A program made the position numbers and the translations under genes. The notes below the pieces were generated by a model. That model saw only the letters and a program-made list of their open reading frames with translations. It searched no databases and was not told where the DNA came from. A DNA stretch of 64,000 nt from Balneola sp. (GTDB taxonomy: Bacteria > Bacteroidota > Rhodothermia > Balneolales > Balneolaceae). The stretch covers positions 434,001 through 498,000 of the forward strand of contig RHLJ01000003.1 in the NCBI GenBank assembly GCA_003712055.1, given 5' to 3'. Below, one piece after another: positions 50,383-57,650 of the stretch; positions within the stretch are counted from its first letter, which is position 1, and each line of letters opens with the position of its first letter.

Positions 50383-52254
50383 TTAGTCCTCAGATTCTCG
50401 TTCATAAGAATTGTTGCTTAGATCTACATCCGCTAATCGTTCGGACGGATCTATTACAATTCGTTTGATATTGAAATTTGAAGTAGGGATATCAAATGTA
50501 TACGATGGATTTACCCACGGCCAATCTTCTATTGTGGTTCTTTCCATTTCATTTTCCAACGGTTTTTCTCCTCTCATCAATCTAAGAGGGATATAGAACA
50601 TTTCTTTTGATCCGTCATTATACTCAACCATAATATCCATTGGCATAGGCATTAACCCTTTTCTGGTTAATTCCACCTTAGTATTGGTTTCATCACCAGT
50701 AACAGATGTAATCTCGTAATCCACGGTCTTGGTAGTTTGAACGAAGTACTCATAATACCAGTCCAGAATCATTCCTGATTCTTTTTCCATTACCCTGATA
50801 AAGTCTAAGTCTGTTGGGTTTTTGAGCTTCCATTGGTCGTGATAAGTCAACATCCCTTTCCTAAAAGCCTCATCACCAATGATATAGCTGAGCTGATTTA
50901 AGAACACAGAGCCTTTGGAGTATGATGCTATCCCATACGCCTGGTTAATGTTAAAGTGATCAGCATGGGTGGTAAGTGGCTCTTCATTCCCCGAAGTAGC
51001 AAGAAATCTATAGCTTCGGTAGGAATTTGCATGTGGGTTTCCTTCTCGCTCAAATAAGTGCGCCATCGTTTCAGAAGAAGCGAAAACTGTGAAGCCTTCA
51101 TCCATCCAGGCATATAACGCTTCATTTGTTGCTAACACATTTTGATACCAGCTGTGGTACATCTCATGAACTGTTACTCCAACTAAACTTCCAAGATTTC
51201 TACCACCTGTAATGAGCGTACCCATTGGATATTCCATTCCTCCATCGCCTCCCTGTACTGTAGAAAATTGAGGATAAGGATATTCACCAAAATGCTTGTT
51301 GGCGTATTCAAATGCTTTAACGGTCAACTCAGGAAGCTCCTCCCAGTTTTTCTTGTACTGAGCATTTTCTTCATCAGAAGCTTCAATATCAATTACTGGC
51401 TGCTGATAGAAAAAGTGCAGCTTTGGTCCGTTAGGAACCTGTGCCTGAGTGTGAATAAAGTCAGGGTCTGCACCCCAGAAGAAATCCAGCACATCTTCGG
51501 CTACAAAGTGATAGGTAATTCGATCGGAATTGTGTCTAACAGTAACACCTTCATCTTCATATCCATGGCCAATTTCATTAGGGTTTTGAAGAATGCCCGA
51601 TCCCCCAATTACATAATCGTTATCAATAGTAATTTTGACATCGAAATCACCAAAAGTACCATGAAATTCCCTTCCGATATAAGGATTTGGGTGCCAGCCT
51701 CTATAGTCATAGGCCGCCATTTTTGGGTACCACTGGCTCATCGAGAACTCTACCCCTTCAGCATTCATCCAACCTGAACGACGTACCTGGCGAGGAACCT
51801 GGCTTTCAAATTCCATTTCAAAAGTAACAGAAGCTCCTGAGGCAATAGGAGTGTGCAGTTCTACGACTAAAATGGTTCCATCAACTTCAAATTCAACCGC
51901 TCTACCATTTTGGGTTAGTGAAAGGATATTGTGATATCCAATCTCATCTTCAGGAAGATTAACAATCCTGTCTCCGACACGACCATCCGGATCGGCAATA
52001 GTCCGGGATCTTACATCCATCATACTTCCTGGTTGGAAAGCATTGAAGTACAGGTGATAATATACCCGGGTTAATTCATCGGGAGAGTTGTTGGTATAAA
52101 CCAGTGTTTGGGACCCCTTGAGTTGATGTTTCTCAGTGTCTACATCTATTTGCATGGTATAATCGACCTCCTGTTGCCAATAATCTCTTAATTGAGCGTA
52201 AGACATTGCATGAACAAGGAAAGTAGTTAGGATGAACAGGGTTATTTTTTTCAT
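50383..52254 (-). CDS. Secreted M1-family metallopeptidase
   Basis: 623 aa with a signal peptide (MKKITLFILTTFLVHAMSYA). The zinc motif is HEMYH (363-367) with the third ligand Glu386 in WMDEGF, the HExxH-x18-E of gluzincins. The exopeptidase signature appears as GGMEYPMGTLI (GxMEN type with Tyr replacing Asn). An N-terminal beta saddle domain spans about 20-260. The lysate-type partner domains of M1 are reduced. It should trim N-termini of peptides in the periplasm or outside. Separated from recR by a 390-bp region of repeat debris. Confidence 0.9.
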   Translation of the reverse strand: MKKITLFILTTFLVHAMSYAQLRDYWQQEVDYTMQIDVDTEKHQLKGSQTLVYTNNSPDELTRVYYHLYFNAFQPGSMMDVRSRTIADPDGRVGDRIVNLPEDEIGYHNILSLTQNGRAVEFEVDGTILVVELHTPIASGASVTFEMEFESQVPRQVRRSGWMNAEGVEFSMSQWYPKMAAYDYRGWHPNPYIGREFHGTFGDFDVKITIDNDYVIGGSGILQNPNEIGHGYEDEGVTVRHNSDRITYHFVAEDVLDFFWGADPDFIHTQAQVPNGPKLHFFYQQPVIDIEASDEENAQYKKNWEELPELTVKAFEYANKHFGEYPYPQFSTVQGGDGGMEYPMGTLITGGRNLGSLVGVTVHEMYHSWYQNVLATNEALYAWMDEGFTVFASSETMAHLFEREGNPHANSYRSYRFLATSGNEEPLTTHADHFNINQAYGIASYSKGSVFLNQLSYIIGDEAFRKGMLTYHDQWKLKNPTDLDFIRVMEKESGMILDWYYEYFVQTTKTVDYEITSVTGDETNTKVELTRKGLMPMPMDIMVEYNDGSKEMFYIPLRLMRGEKPLENEMERTTIEDWPWVNPSYTFDIPTSNFNIKRIVIDPSERLADVDLSNNSYERESED

Positions 52255-52294
52255 TTTTTACTTATTACCGCAAAGCGCGCAGAGCTCCGCAGAG

Positions 52295-52435
52295 TTATAG
52301 TTTATTTACTACTCTCCTAAATCCTTCCTTTAAGAGAGTAACATTGAAATTTATTAGCAGTGCTAATTTACATTCTGATAGTTTCAAATATGTTAAAACT
52401 TGTGCCATATGAAGACCGGTTAGCTCCTCAATACC
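52295..52435 (-). pseudogene. C-terminal remnant of a GxxExxY protein gene
   Basis: Minus-strand translation of this stretch gives IEELTGLHMAQVLTYLKL followed by SECKLALLINFNVTLLKEGF and RRVVNKL before a stop at 52295. This matches the conserved C-terminal end of GxxExxY proteins (PD-(D/E)xK-like fold; family pattern LxxxHxAQLLTYLKLxxxxxGLLINFNVxxLKxGxxRxV). Only about 45 of about 125 residues remain. Upstream the match stops just before the composite repeat at 52444, and no start or N-terminal half (with GxxExxY) is found. Confidence 0.85.
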
Positions 52436-52443
52436 CCAGTAAA

Positions 52444-52574
52444 GTCATCCCGGACTTGATACTGAATCCAGTTCAGCACAGGTCCCGGGATCTGTAAAGC
52501 TTTATTCGTTGATAGGGCAAAGCTTTTTATCAACGGATTAGCACCAAAAGATCCTGAAACGAGTTCAGGATGAC
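52444..52574. repeat. Composite twin-hairpin element, copy 3 (GTCAT...ATGAC)
   Basis: A 131-bp unit. The 50-bp left end (52444-52493) is the inverted near-copy of 30751-30800 (46 of 50). The right end AGATCCTGAAACGAGTTCAG then GATGAC (52549-52574) differs by one base from 61335-61360. The middle shares GTAAAGCTT with the complement of copy 2. It lies inside the decayed GxxExxY element. Confidence 0.92.
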
Positions 52575-52644
52575 CATAAAAGGGAAGAAAAAGGTGTTTC
52601 TTATATTTCATTTCCGATCATATTATCCTTTGCGCTTTCTGCGG

Positions 52645-53247
52645 TTAAAAACTGCTTCGACTGGTAAATGCGCGACTTAATGTGGCCTCATCGATAAATT
52701 CGAGTTCCGTTCCCATCGGTATTCCGTAAGCTATTCGTGTTACCTGCACTTCATAGGGCATGAGTAGTTTGTTAATGTAGTATGAAGTCGCCTCTCCTTC
52801 TGCGTCAGGGTTTAATGCCAATATTACCTCGGTAATTTGTTCTTCTCCACCTACTCGCTTTAATAGCTCTTGTATTCGTAGCTGGTCTGGACCAATATTG
52901 TCCATGGGAGAAATAACTCCTCCAAGCACATGATAGCGACCTCGAAACTCGTTTGTTTTTTCAATGATGTATACATCATTGAATTCCTCAACTACACAAA
53001 TCTGACCGTTTTCCCTTTTTGGGTTGTCACAAATCTTGCATGGGTCAGAATCACTTACATTGCCACAGGTTGAACAGCGCGTAACCTTATTCTTTAAATC
53101 AACAATTGCGTTGGCAAGTTTGAAAGCGTATTCGTCATTTTGCTTCAGCAGGTGAATGGCAATTCGCTGTGCTGATTTTCGTCCTGTACCCGGAAGCTTG
53201 GAAAGCTGCTCAATAGCCCGTTCTAAATATTCTGATGTAAGCTGCAT
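52645..53247 (-). CDS. recR: Recombination mediator RecR
   Basis: 200 aa, normal length. The N-terminal helix-hairpin-helix is LSKLPGTGRKSAQRIAIHLL. A Cys4 zinc finger (CSTCGNVSDSDPCKIC, about 57-72) precedes the Toprim domain (ICVVEEFNDVYIIEKTNEF, YHVLGGVISPMDNIGP). The last residues carry the Walker-like LILALNPDAEGEATSYYI then GIPMGTELEFIDEATLSRAF. It works with RecO or RecF to load RecA. The final Phe and stop are encoded at the edge of the decayed element, so the C-terminus may have been trimmed or altered (RSSF ending). Confidence 0.96.
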   Translation of the reverse strand: MQLTSEYLERAIEQLSKLPGTGRKSAQRIAIHLLKQNDEYAFKLANAIVDLKNKVTRCSTCGNVSDSDPCKICDNPKRENGQICVVEEFNDVYIIEKTNEFRGRYHVLGGVISPMDNIGPDQLRIQELLKRVGGEEQITEVILALNPDAEGEATSYYINKLLMPYEVQVTRIAYGIPMGTELEFIDEATLSRAFTSRSSF

Positions 53248-53252
53248 GAAAA

Positions 53253-53331
53253 GAATTAAGGATTAAAAATTCAAAATTAAAGATTGGTTGAAGCCATTTT
53301 GAATCTTTAATTTTTCATTTTGAATTTCCTA
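53253..53331. repeat. AT-rich imperfect palindrome between ybaB and recR
   Basis: ATTAAAGATT (53277-53286 region) pairs with AATCTTTAAT (53302-53311), and the outer A/T-rich parts (ATTCAAAATT ... ATTTTGAATT) also pair loosely. It starts right after the ybaB stop and ends before the recR start. It may be a bare relative of the other stop-linked palindromes. Confidence 0.65.
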
Positions 53332-53676
53332 GAGACCAAATTTAGAGAGATCCATGCCCGGTAAACCGCCACCAGGGATCATACCTTTATAAGCCTCCTG
53401 CATTTGAGATTTTGCAGCTTCATCCGCTTTTTCAAGAGCTTTGTTTACTCCTGCTACAACCAAATCTTCCAGGATTTCTTTATCACTTGGATCAATCACA
53501 TCCTGATCGAGTTGAATGGAGAGCACTTGCCGTAAACCATTTGCCTTTACTTTAACCATTCCACCACCAGCTTCTGCTTCCACAACTACTTCACCGAGCT
53601 TTGCCTGTGTTTCCTGTACTTTAGCCTGCATTTCTTGAATTTTGCCGAACATATCGGCCATGTTAAAATCTGCCAT
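53329..53676 (-). CDS. ybaB: YbaB/EbfC family nucleoid-associated protein
   Basis: 115 aa, usual length. The N-terminal helix is MADFNMADMFGKIQEMQAKVQETQAKLGEVVVEAEAGGGMVKVKANGLRQVL, followed by LDQDVIDPSDKEILEDLVVAGVNKAL. It binds DNA as a dimer. The ybaB-recR pair after dnaX is a widely conserved order, seen here on the minus strand as dnaX, ybaB, recR. Confidence 0.95.
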   Translation of the reverse strand: MADFNMADMFGKIQEMQAKVQETQAKLGEVVVEAEAGGGMVKVKANGLRQVLSIQLDQDVIDPSDKEILEDLVVAGVNKALEKADEAAKSQMQEAYKGMIPGGGLPGMDLSKFGL

Positions 53677-53687
53677 ATTTGAATTGT

Positions 53688-55499
53688 TTAAAATTCTAGC
53701 TCAGCCCCAAGTCGAGTTACCAATTCCCTGACTATAGGGTCTTTTTGCTGTATTTCTTTAAATCGATCATAATTGCTTAATGAAGAAGTTTTTTGAACTT
53801 CTCCTTTCTTAACTACCGTTTTAAAACGAAGCATAGTTCCTACATGTTCTTTTAATTTCACACAAAGGTCATGAGCTTGCTCGTTCATCATTTTTGCCGC
53901 AAAAGCATTTTCGCATTCTATTGTGAGCTCATTACCCGATAATGATGAAAGAGTTACTCTCTGAACCTGTAGCTCCAGTGTTTTCGGAACATTGTTTTCG
54001 AGAGAGCTTAGAAAGTCACTCCAAATTTCATGTACTTTTTCAAGTGTAAGCTTAACTACTGTTTCTTGAGCCGGTACTGGTGACTGTTCCTTTTTTTCAA
54101 TCGCTCCATTTCCATTTTTAAAATGAAGTACCTTAGCTTTTTGAGTCACTTCGGTTACTAAGGCTGGCTGCCCTAAATCATATTCATCAAGAACAGGTAC
54201 TGGTTCCTGCTCATCTGGCTTAGGTGAATATGAAACAGGCTTCTCCTGAACAATGGGATTTTCCGGAGCTTCCTCTTCTTTATGGATTCCGTTTAGTGCT
54301 TCCTGAACAGGCTTTTGCGACTCAATTATTTGTTGATGAGCTTCCTGTTTTATTGAGCTTGAACTACTACTTGCTCCGCTCTTAAATTTTTTTTTTACCT
54401 CTTCAAGGTCTGATAAAAGCTGCTTGAGACTTTCGGAGCGCTCCATATGAATGAGCTTCAGCAATGTTATCTCAAATTGTACTCTGGGCTGGCTTGCATC
54501 CTTTAGCTTTATTTGAGCTTCACTTACAATATGCATCATTCGCATTAAGTCGTCTCTTGAAAATCCCGGAGCTGTAGCCTGATATTTTTTTCTGGTTTCG
54601 TCAGATGCTTCAACCAAATAGAGTTGAGGACTATGGTGAGCGATGTACAGGTTTCGAAGATGCTCGGTTAGCCCAATCAAAAATTCCTGGATGTCATATC
54701 CTTCTTGAAGCAAGGTATTGATTAAATCGAGGCCCGCATTTGCGTCATGCTCTTTTACACAGTCCATGAATTGGAATAGTCGATCTGTGCCAACCACATT
54801 TAGTGCCAGTAATAGTTCGTTATGAGTGATGGTATCACCACAAAAAGCAATTGCCTGATCCATCAATCCCAATGCGTCTCTCAGTGCTCCATCCGCTTTC
54901 TTAGCTATTACATGGAGTGATTCCTCATCAATAGCAATTTGCTCATCCAATGATATTTTTCGGAGACGAGCTACTATCTCCTCTACTGAAATTCTTTTGA
55001 AATCAAACCGCTGAACCCTGGAAAGAATAGTGGGGAGTACCTTGTGGGGCTCTGTTGTTGCAAATATAAAAATGGCGTGCTCAGGAGGCTCTTCCAATGT
55101 TTTAAGCAGCGCATTAAACGCAGCCTTTGAAAGCATATGAACCTCATCCACAATAAACACTTTATAACGACCATTTTGCGGCGGGATGCGAACACTTTCT
55201 CTAAGATGATGAACATCTTCCACTTTATTGTTGGAAGCGGCATCCATCTCTATGATATTGAGTGTCTGGTTTAAAGCTTCTCCATCAACACTGGTATCAA
55301 TCTCATTAATTACCCTTGCCAATACTCTGGCCATAGTAGTTTTACCAACTCCTCGTGGACCGCAAAACATGTAGGCATGAGAAAGGCGCTTTTGTTTTAT
55401 AGCATTAAGTAGAGTACTACTTACATGATCCTGAGATACAATATCCTCAAAACTATTTGGTCGATATTTTCTGGTAAGAGCGCGGTAGTGTTCAGACAT
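53688..55499 (-). CDS. dnaX: DNA polymerase III subunit gamma/tau
   Basis: 603 aa from the ATG at 55499 (MSEHYRALTRKYRPNSF). The open frame extends to 55535 without a family match. The AAA+ module has Walker A GPRGVGKTT (about residue 44), VFIVDEVHMLSKAAFNALLKTLEEPP and the sensor-1 SRVQRFDFKRI. The Cys4 zinc module normally found between Walker A and the DEAASNN strand is missing: the segment VINEIDTSVDGEALNQTLNII has no Cys. Domains III-V follow, with a charged linker. It loads the clamp encoded by dnaN. Confidence 0.94.
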   Translation of the reverse strand: MSEHYRALTRKYRPNSFEDIVSQDHVSSTLLNAIKQKRLSHAYMFCGPRGVGKTTMARVLARVINEIDTSVDGEALNQTLNIIEMDAASNNKVEDVHHLRESVRIPPQNGRYKVFIVDEVHMLSKAAFNALLKTLEEPPEHAIFIFATTEPHKVLPTILSRVQRFDFKRISVEEIVARLRKISLDEQIAIDEESLHVIAKKADGALRDALGLMDQAIAFCGDTITHNELLLALNVVGTDRLFQFMDCVKEHDANAGLDLINTLLQEGYDIQEFLIGLTEHLRNLYIAHHSPQLYLVEASDETRKKYQATAPGFSRDDLMRMMHIVSEAQIKLKDASQPRVQFEITLLKLIHMERSESLKQLLSDLEEVKKKFKSGASSSSSSIKQEAHQQIIESQKPVQEALNGIHKEEEAPENPIVQEKPVSYSPKPDEQEPVPVLDEYDLGQPALVTEVTQKAKVLHFKNGNGAIEKKEQSPVPAQETVVKLTLEKVHEIWSDFLSSLENNVPKTLELQVQRVTLSSLSGNELTIECENAFAAKMMNEQAHDLCVKLKEHVGTMLRFKTVVKKGEVQKTSSLSNYDRFKEIQQKDPIVRELVTRLGAELEF

Positions 55500-55542
55500 T
55501 CGATAGCTCATTTTGCTAACGTGTGGAATGTACAAAATTTGT

Positions 55543-55621
55543 CAATTAAGAATTATTCAATTGGTAATTGTTCAATTAAGAATAGGACTATTAGCTCGTG
55601 ATTACGCCTAATTCTTAATTG
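55543..55621. repeat. Gene-less relative of the 40481 inverted-repeat element
   Basis: CAATTAAGAATT at 55543-55554 is repeated in inverted form at 55610-55621. The left side continues ATTCAATT as in the arm at 40481, lacking eight bases (GTACAATT) present there. TTCAATTAAGAATA (55571-55584) also occurs at 17991. It lies 1 bp after the stop of the LytTR regulator gene (minus strand) and upstream of dnaX. Confidence 0.8.
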
Positions 55622-55622
55622 C

Positions 55623-56348
55623 CTACAGAACTTTCGTATGCTCTTCCAGCTTTTTCAGCGCTTCTCGTTTATAAGTTCTGCCAATGGGGATAGTCTCTCC
55701 TGAAACCTCAATTTCATTTTGGTTCCAGCTCTCGATTTTTTTTAGGTTTACAATAAACGATCTGTGAACCCGAACAAACTCATCGCCTGGTAAGCGCTCC
55801 TCCATGTAAGTAATGGTTTGGTAAGTATTAACTTCCTTTTGCTGGGTTTTAATGAGAATAAAATCTCTTTTACTCTCTATAAAAAGCATCTCATCCAGAC
55901 AAATTTTAACGTTCTTCTTATCGGAAGGCACAAAAACGAATCGCTTTTCCTTATGAAATTCGACCGGAGGAAAAGGAACAGCTGAATGGGGAGGTGCAGA
56001 ATCAAACACTTTGTTTACTGCTTTCAAAAAGCGCTCAAATGAGATTGGTTTTAAGAGATAATCAACTACATCTAATTCAAAACCTTCCAGTGCATATTCC
56101 CGATAAGCGGTAGTAAAAATTACTTTAGGAGGGTTTTTGAGTGATCGCAGAAACTCGAGCCCGGTTAAACGAGGCATCTGTATATCAAGAAAAAGAACGT
56201 CTACTGAATTGTCTCTGAGTGCCTGAAAGGCTTTAACCGCATTTTGAAAAGTTGCTGCAACATCAATCCCGTCAATCTTAGATATATGAGACTCGATAAC
56301 CTCGATAGCTAGTGGCTCATCATCAATGATAAAACAAGTCAAGTTCAC
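55623..56348 (-). CDS. LytTR-family response regulator
   Basis: 241 aa. The receiver domain has the acidic pair FIIDDEPLAIEV, phospho-acceptor Asp55 (VLFLDIQMPRLTG), Thr in IFTTAYREYALEGF and Lys in DYLLKPISF. The LytTR DNA-binding domain spans about 140-240 with NVKICLDEMLFIESKRDFILI, FVRVHRSFIVNLKKI and IPIGRTYKREALKKL. It is a transcription regulator. The start is GTG at 56348, 2 bp after the sensor kinase stop. Confidence 0.95.
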   Translation of the reverse strand: MNLTCFIIDDEPLAIEVIESHISKIDGIDVAATFQNAVKAFQALRDNSVDVLFLDIQMPRLTGLEFLRSLKNPPKVIFTTAYREYALEGFELDVVDYLLKPISFERFLKAVNKVFDSAPPHSAVPFPPVEFHKEKRFVFVPSDKKNVKICLDEMLFIESKRDFILIKTQQKEVNTYQTITYMEERLPGDEFVRVHRSFIVNLKKIESWNQNEIEVSGETIPIGRTYKREALKKLEEHTKVL

Positions 56349-56350
56349 GC

Positions 56351-57424
56351 TTATTGGGTATTTAGTAGTTCGTCCAATTCTATTTCAAGATGAACAGAAT
56401 AAGTATCACTATCGTCTTCGATTTCAAGGTTAAAGTGACCATTGTATAACAACTCAAGGCGTCGCTTCACATTGGTCAACCCAATTCCTTTTTGGTATTC
56501 AAATTCCTCTTTCTGATCATCGTGACCATTGCTGTTTCTCACGGAAAGGGATAGGCCTTGGTTTCGGATCGCTACTTTTATTTCTACCCATACCTCTTCG
56601 AGGGAGTCACTAGTGCCGTGTTTAAAGGCATTCTCAACAAATGGCAGAAGGAGCATCGGTGGAATTTCGCTTTGAGAAACATCCCCTTCGGTATCATAAG
56701 TAACAGTCAATCGATCGTCATACCTGATCTTCTCTAGAGCAATATAATTCTCAATCAGCTTAATTTCCTTGCTAAGCGAAACCGTTCTTGAATTACATTC
56801 ATACAGCATGAAGCTCAATAATTCAGAGAGCTTTAACACCACTTCCGGAGAAGACTCAGATTTCTTTAAAGTGAGTGCATACAGGTTATTGAGCGTATTA
56901 AACAAAAAATGAGGGTGGATTTGTCCTTTCAGAAAGTTGAGCTCTGCCTGAAGTTTTTGCTGCTGAAGCTCTTGCGATTTACTCTCCTCACTATAAAAGT
57001 ACTTAGTAATTTTTATGAATGCAGCCAGTGCTACAACCGGATAAATAGACAGGGTGGTTTTTAAGCTTTTCGCCACATTCCAGGCCCCACCCGACAACCA
57101 CTCATAATTATAAATGGGATAGAACACATAATAATCTAAAAAGCGCTGGATGAACGCTGCTACCAGTATCGCGAGGGTAGATAATATCGTGGCAGTAACA
57201 TATTTCTTTTGCAGAAAATACCTTGGAATAATGAAATAAAGTGTGAAATACGTTGCCATCATCTTCAAGGGCAGATAGGCCATTGCCCAGAAGAATTCTA
57301 CGTCGTAGCTCTCTTCAAAATTTCCATAAATAACCGTGTATGTTGCGATTATGGAAATCCAAAAGAGTATGTGCCACATTACCCTTGTGCCAGTAGACTG
57401 ATATTTTTTTAAAAAACCTTCCAT
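56351..57424 (-). CDS. LytS-type sensor histidine kinase
   Basis: 357 aa from the ATG at 57424 (MEGFLKKYQSTGTRVMW); an upstream start at 57445 adds seven residues. Four N-terminal membrane helices (about residues 17-140) are followed by a His_kinase domain with LKGQIHPHFLFNTLNNLYAL, whose His in PHFLFN is the phosphorylation site. The ATPase core has PPMLLLPFVENAFKHG and GIGLTNVKRRLELLY. It pairs with the adjacent LytTR regulator. The signal is unknown. Confidence 0.94.
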   Translation of the reverse strand: MEGFLKKYQSTGTRVMWHILFWISIIATYTVIYGNFEESYDVEFFWAMAYLPLKMMATYFTLYFIIPRYFLQKKYVTATILSTLAILVAAFIQRFLDYYVFYPIYNYEWLSGGAWNVAKSLKTTLSIYPVVALAAFIKITKYFYSEESKSQELQQQKLQAELNFLKGQIHPHFLFNTLNNLYALTLKKSESSPEVVLKLSELLSFMLYECNSRTVSLSKEIKLIENYIALEKIRYDDRLTVTYDTEGDVSQSEIPPMLLLPFVENAFKHGTSDSLEEVWVEIKVAIRNQGLSLSVRNSNGHDDQKEEFEYQKGIGLTNVKRRLELLYNGHFNLEIEDDSDTYSVHLEIELDELLNTQ

Positions 57425-57650
57425 GGAACAGGATAAAGTACGCAACCTTGTAAAAGGATGTGAACGAAAACTTTAGCATTTCTGCACACTCCCCGCCAAG
57501 TACTGCAAGGGTCGTATTTGGCACTGCGAATGTAATTGAATTTTCTGCGAATGAGCTTTGTGGGTTTTTTTCCGTCGTATACCGTTGAGCCCCAATACAT
57601 AAGAATAGAGTCTTTATCTATGCCCGAAATCAGGAACTAAATAAGATTCT

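Larger units (their letters stand above)
52264..52648. mobile_element. Decayed GxxExxY element bounded by imperfect inverted repeats, with a nested composite repeat
   Basis: The 390-bp gap between recR and the M1 gene has no intact gene. TTACCGCAAAGCGCGCAGAG at 52265-52284 is matched in inverted form by 52627-52648 (complement TTAACCGCAGAAAGCGCAAA), with two small indels. Between them lie the 3' end of a GxxExxY gene (52295-52435) and a composite GTCAT...ATGAC element (52444-52574). The recR stop codon TAA is part of the right arm. The element appears to be a small gene between inverted repeats, disrupted or truncated at the composite repeat. Confidence 0.65.

Noticed and set aside
52420-52611. 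Small open frame of 63 codons on the minus strand
   Set aside because: It runs through the composite GTCAT...ATGAC repeat and its translation is repeat-derived.
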